NCBI GenBank assembly: GCA_009739215.1
Contig: VSJF01000007.1
Span: forward strand, 1,240,001-1,304,000
Direction: 5' to 3'
DNA from: Floccularia luteovirens
Taxonomy: Eukaryota > Basidiomycota > Agaricomycetes > Agaricales > Squamanitaceae
DNA length: 64,000 nt
How positions within the stretch are numbered: position 1 is the stretch's first letter; each line of letters starts with the position of its first letter. The translations under genes and the position numbers were made by a program. Below are positions 63,404 to 64,000 of this stretch, in pieces. A model generated the notes under the pieces. That model was not told where the DNA came from. It worked only from the letters and a program-made list of their open reading frames with translations, and did no database searches.

Positions 63404-64000
63404 TCAAGTCCTAACTTTTCGCACTTTCATACGGGATGATGAATTTTTGATGACCTTTGATGATAAACCTGACATTCGCGATCGAGCCTGTTTCGCTCGG
63501 CTGGAAGCAGATTTAACAATATTCAGGATAGATTTTGTTGAGGTCGTATCTTCATCCGACTTCGGCAGTTTTTCAATGGGACTCTTATCGGGTGTTGGAG
63601 GTGGTTCCAATTGGGATGGTAGTATTGTCGTTTTCGGCTCTACTGCTATATTCTCCAACTTTCTCTTTTTTCTCGGTGATGTGGGGTTTGTGGGCACTTG
63701 GGATGGAGAGGTAGTGGTAGCATTTACGCCAGAACCTTCAATCTCCAGTTTTTTCTTGGCTTTTTTGGCTTTGGCTGCTTCGCGCCGAGATTTACGGATA
63801 GCTTGCGAAGCTTTCTGTTATAAATGAGAAACCTGTTTAGACTTGCAGGACGAGCGAGGAGGAGTATGGGTGATTTTAAACCTACCCGTTTTTCTGCTCT
63901 TCTGGATGTCTCCTTCTGAGCAACTAGAGGTTTTTTCTCTTGGTTCATATGGTCCTTTAAGACATCCCATGCACTTTCGTTAGGCTGTGCATCTTTCGCG
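63404..64000 (-). CDS. Basic Lys-rich protein, 3' portion, truncated by window end
   Basis: A minus-strand gene enters at 64000 and ends at TGA 63404. One intron (donor GTAGGT after KR, acceptor AACAG, about 63820-63882) joins RRAEKR with KASQAIRKSRREAAKAKK in phase 0. The product is extremely rich in Lys, Arg, Ser and Pro (SPRKKRKLE, a likely nuclear localisation signal, then PPPTPDKSPIEKLPK). No domain is visible in this part. Its start lies outside the window, so no function is given. It is convergent with the Env7-like kinase, 141 bases apart. Confidence 0.65.

Overview
This window is nuclear DNA from a filamentous basidiomycete, most likely an Agaricomycete. The genes are densely packed on both strands and cut by many 45-75 base introns with short GT donors and AG acceptors. 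Several families are typical of mushroom-forming fungi: a CorA-like GMN protein, a PL3 pectate lyase, a NACHT/WD40 relic and basidiomycete-only nuclear proteins. The species cannot be named from sequence alone. All exon joins were worked out by hand from splice sites, reading phase and family knowledge. They are models, not transcript-supported structures.

Layout. 0-13 kb: an uncharacterised coiled-coil protein (-), a peroxisomal SCP2 sterol carrier protein ending in a PTS1 (-), the Pol III repressor Maf1 (+), a small membrane protein (-), a secreted PL3 pectate lyase with about 15 exons (+), a CorA-like metal transporter (+) and an LYRM5/ETFRF1-like LYR protein (-).

13-30 kb: four PHO84-type phosphate:H+ symporters. 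Two are in tandem on + and two in tandem on -, and the pairs converge on a 1 kb spacer. The minus pair sits in a tandem segmental duplication that also copied a NOP15/NIFK-like ribosome-biogenesis gene. The outer copy is intact and the inner copy is a broken pseudogene. A 312-base-arm inverted repeat lies between the two plus-strand transporters.

30-48 kb: mostly housekeeping genes. These are an unknown protein, APC/C subunit Cdc16, eIF1A, an ankyrin-like protein, a sugar transporter with an apparent one-base frameshift, a MacroD-type macrodomain protein, a YANK/STK32-like kinase with DFN instead of DFG, a YVC1/TRPY-like vacuolar cation channel and a SAM methyltransferase.

48-64 kb: accessory and lineage-specific sequence. 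It holds a small uncharacterised mushroom protein, a frameshifted NACHT-WD40 relic, a gene-poor stretch with a GC-rich island, a basidiomycete nuclear protein, an F-box protein, an Env7/STK16-type kinase and the 3' end of a basic nuclear protein cut by the window edge.

The strongest themes are phosphate uptake amplified locally by duplication, a long hairpin-forming repeat inside that cluster, and repeated use of GC-AG introns (four candidates). I found no rRNA, tRNA, CRISPR array or intact transposon. I did not find a clearly new multi-gene system.
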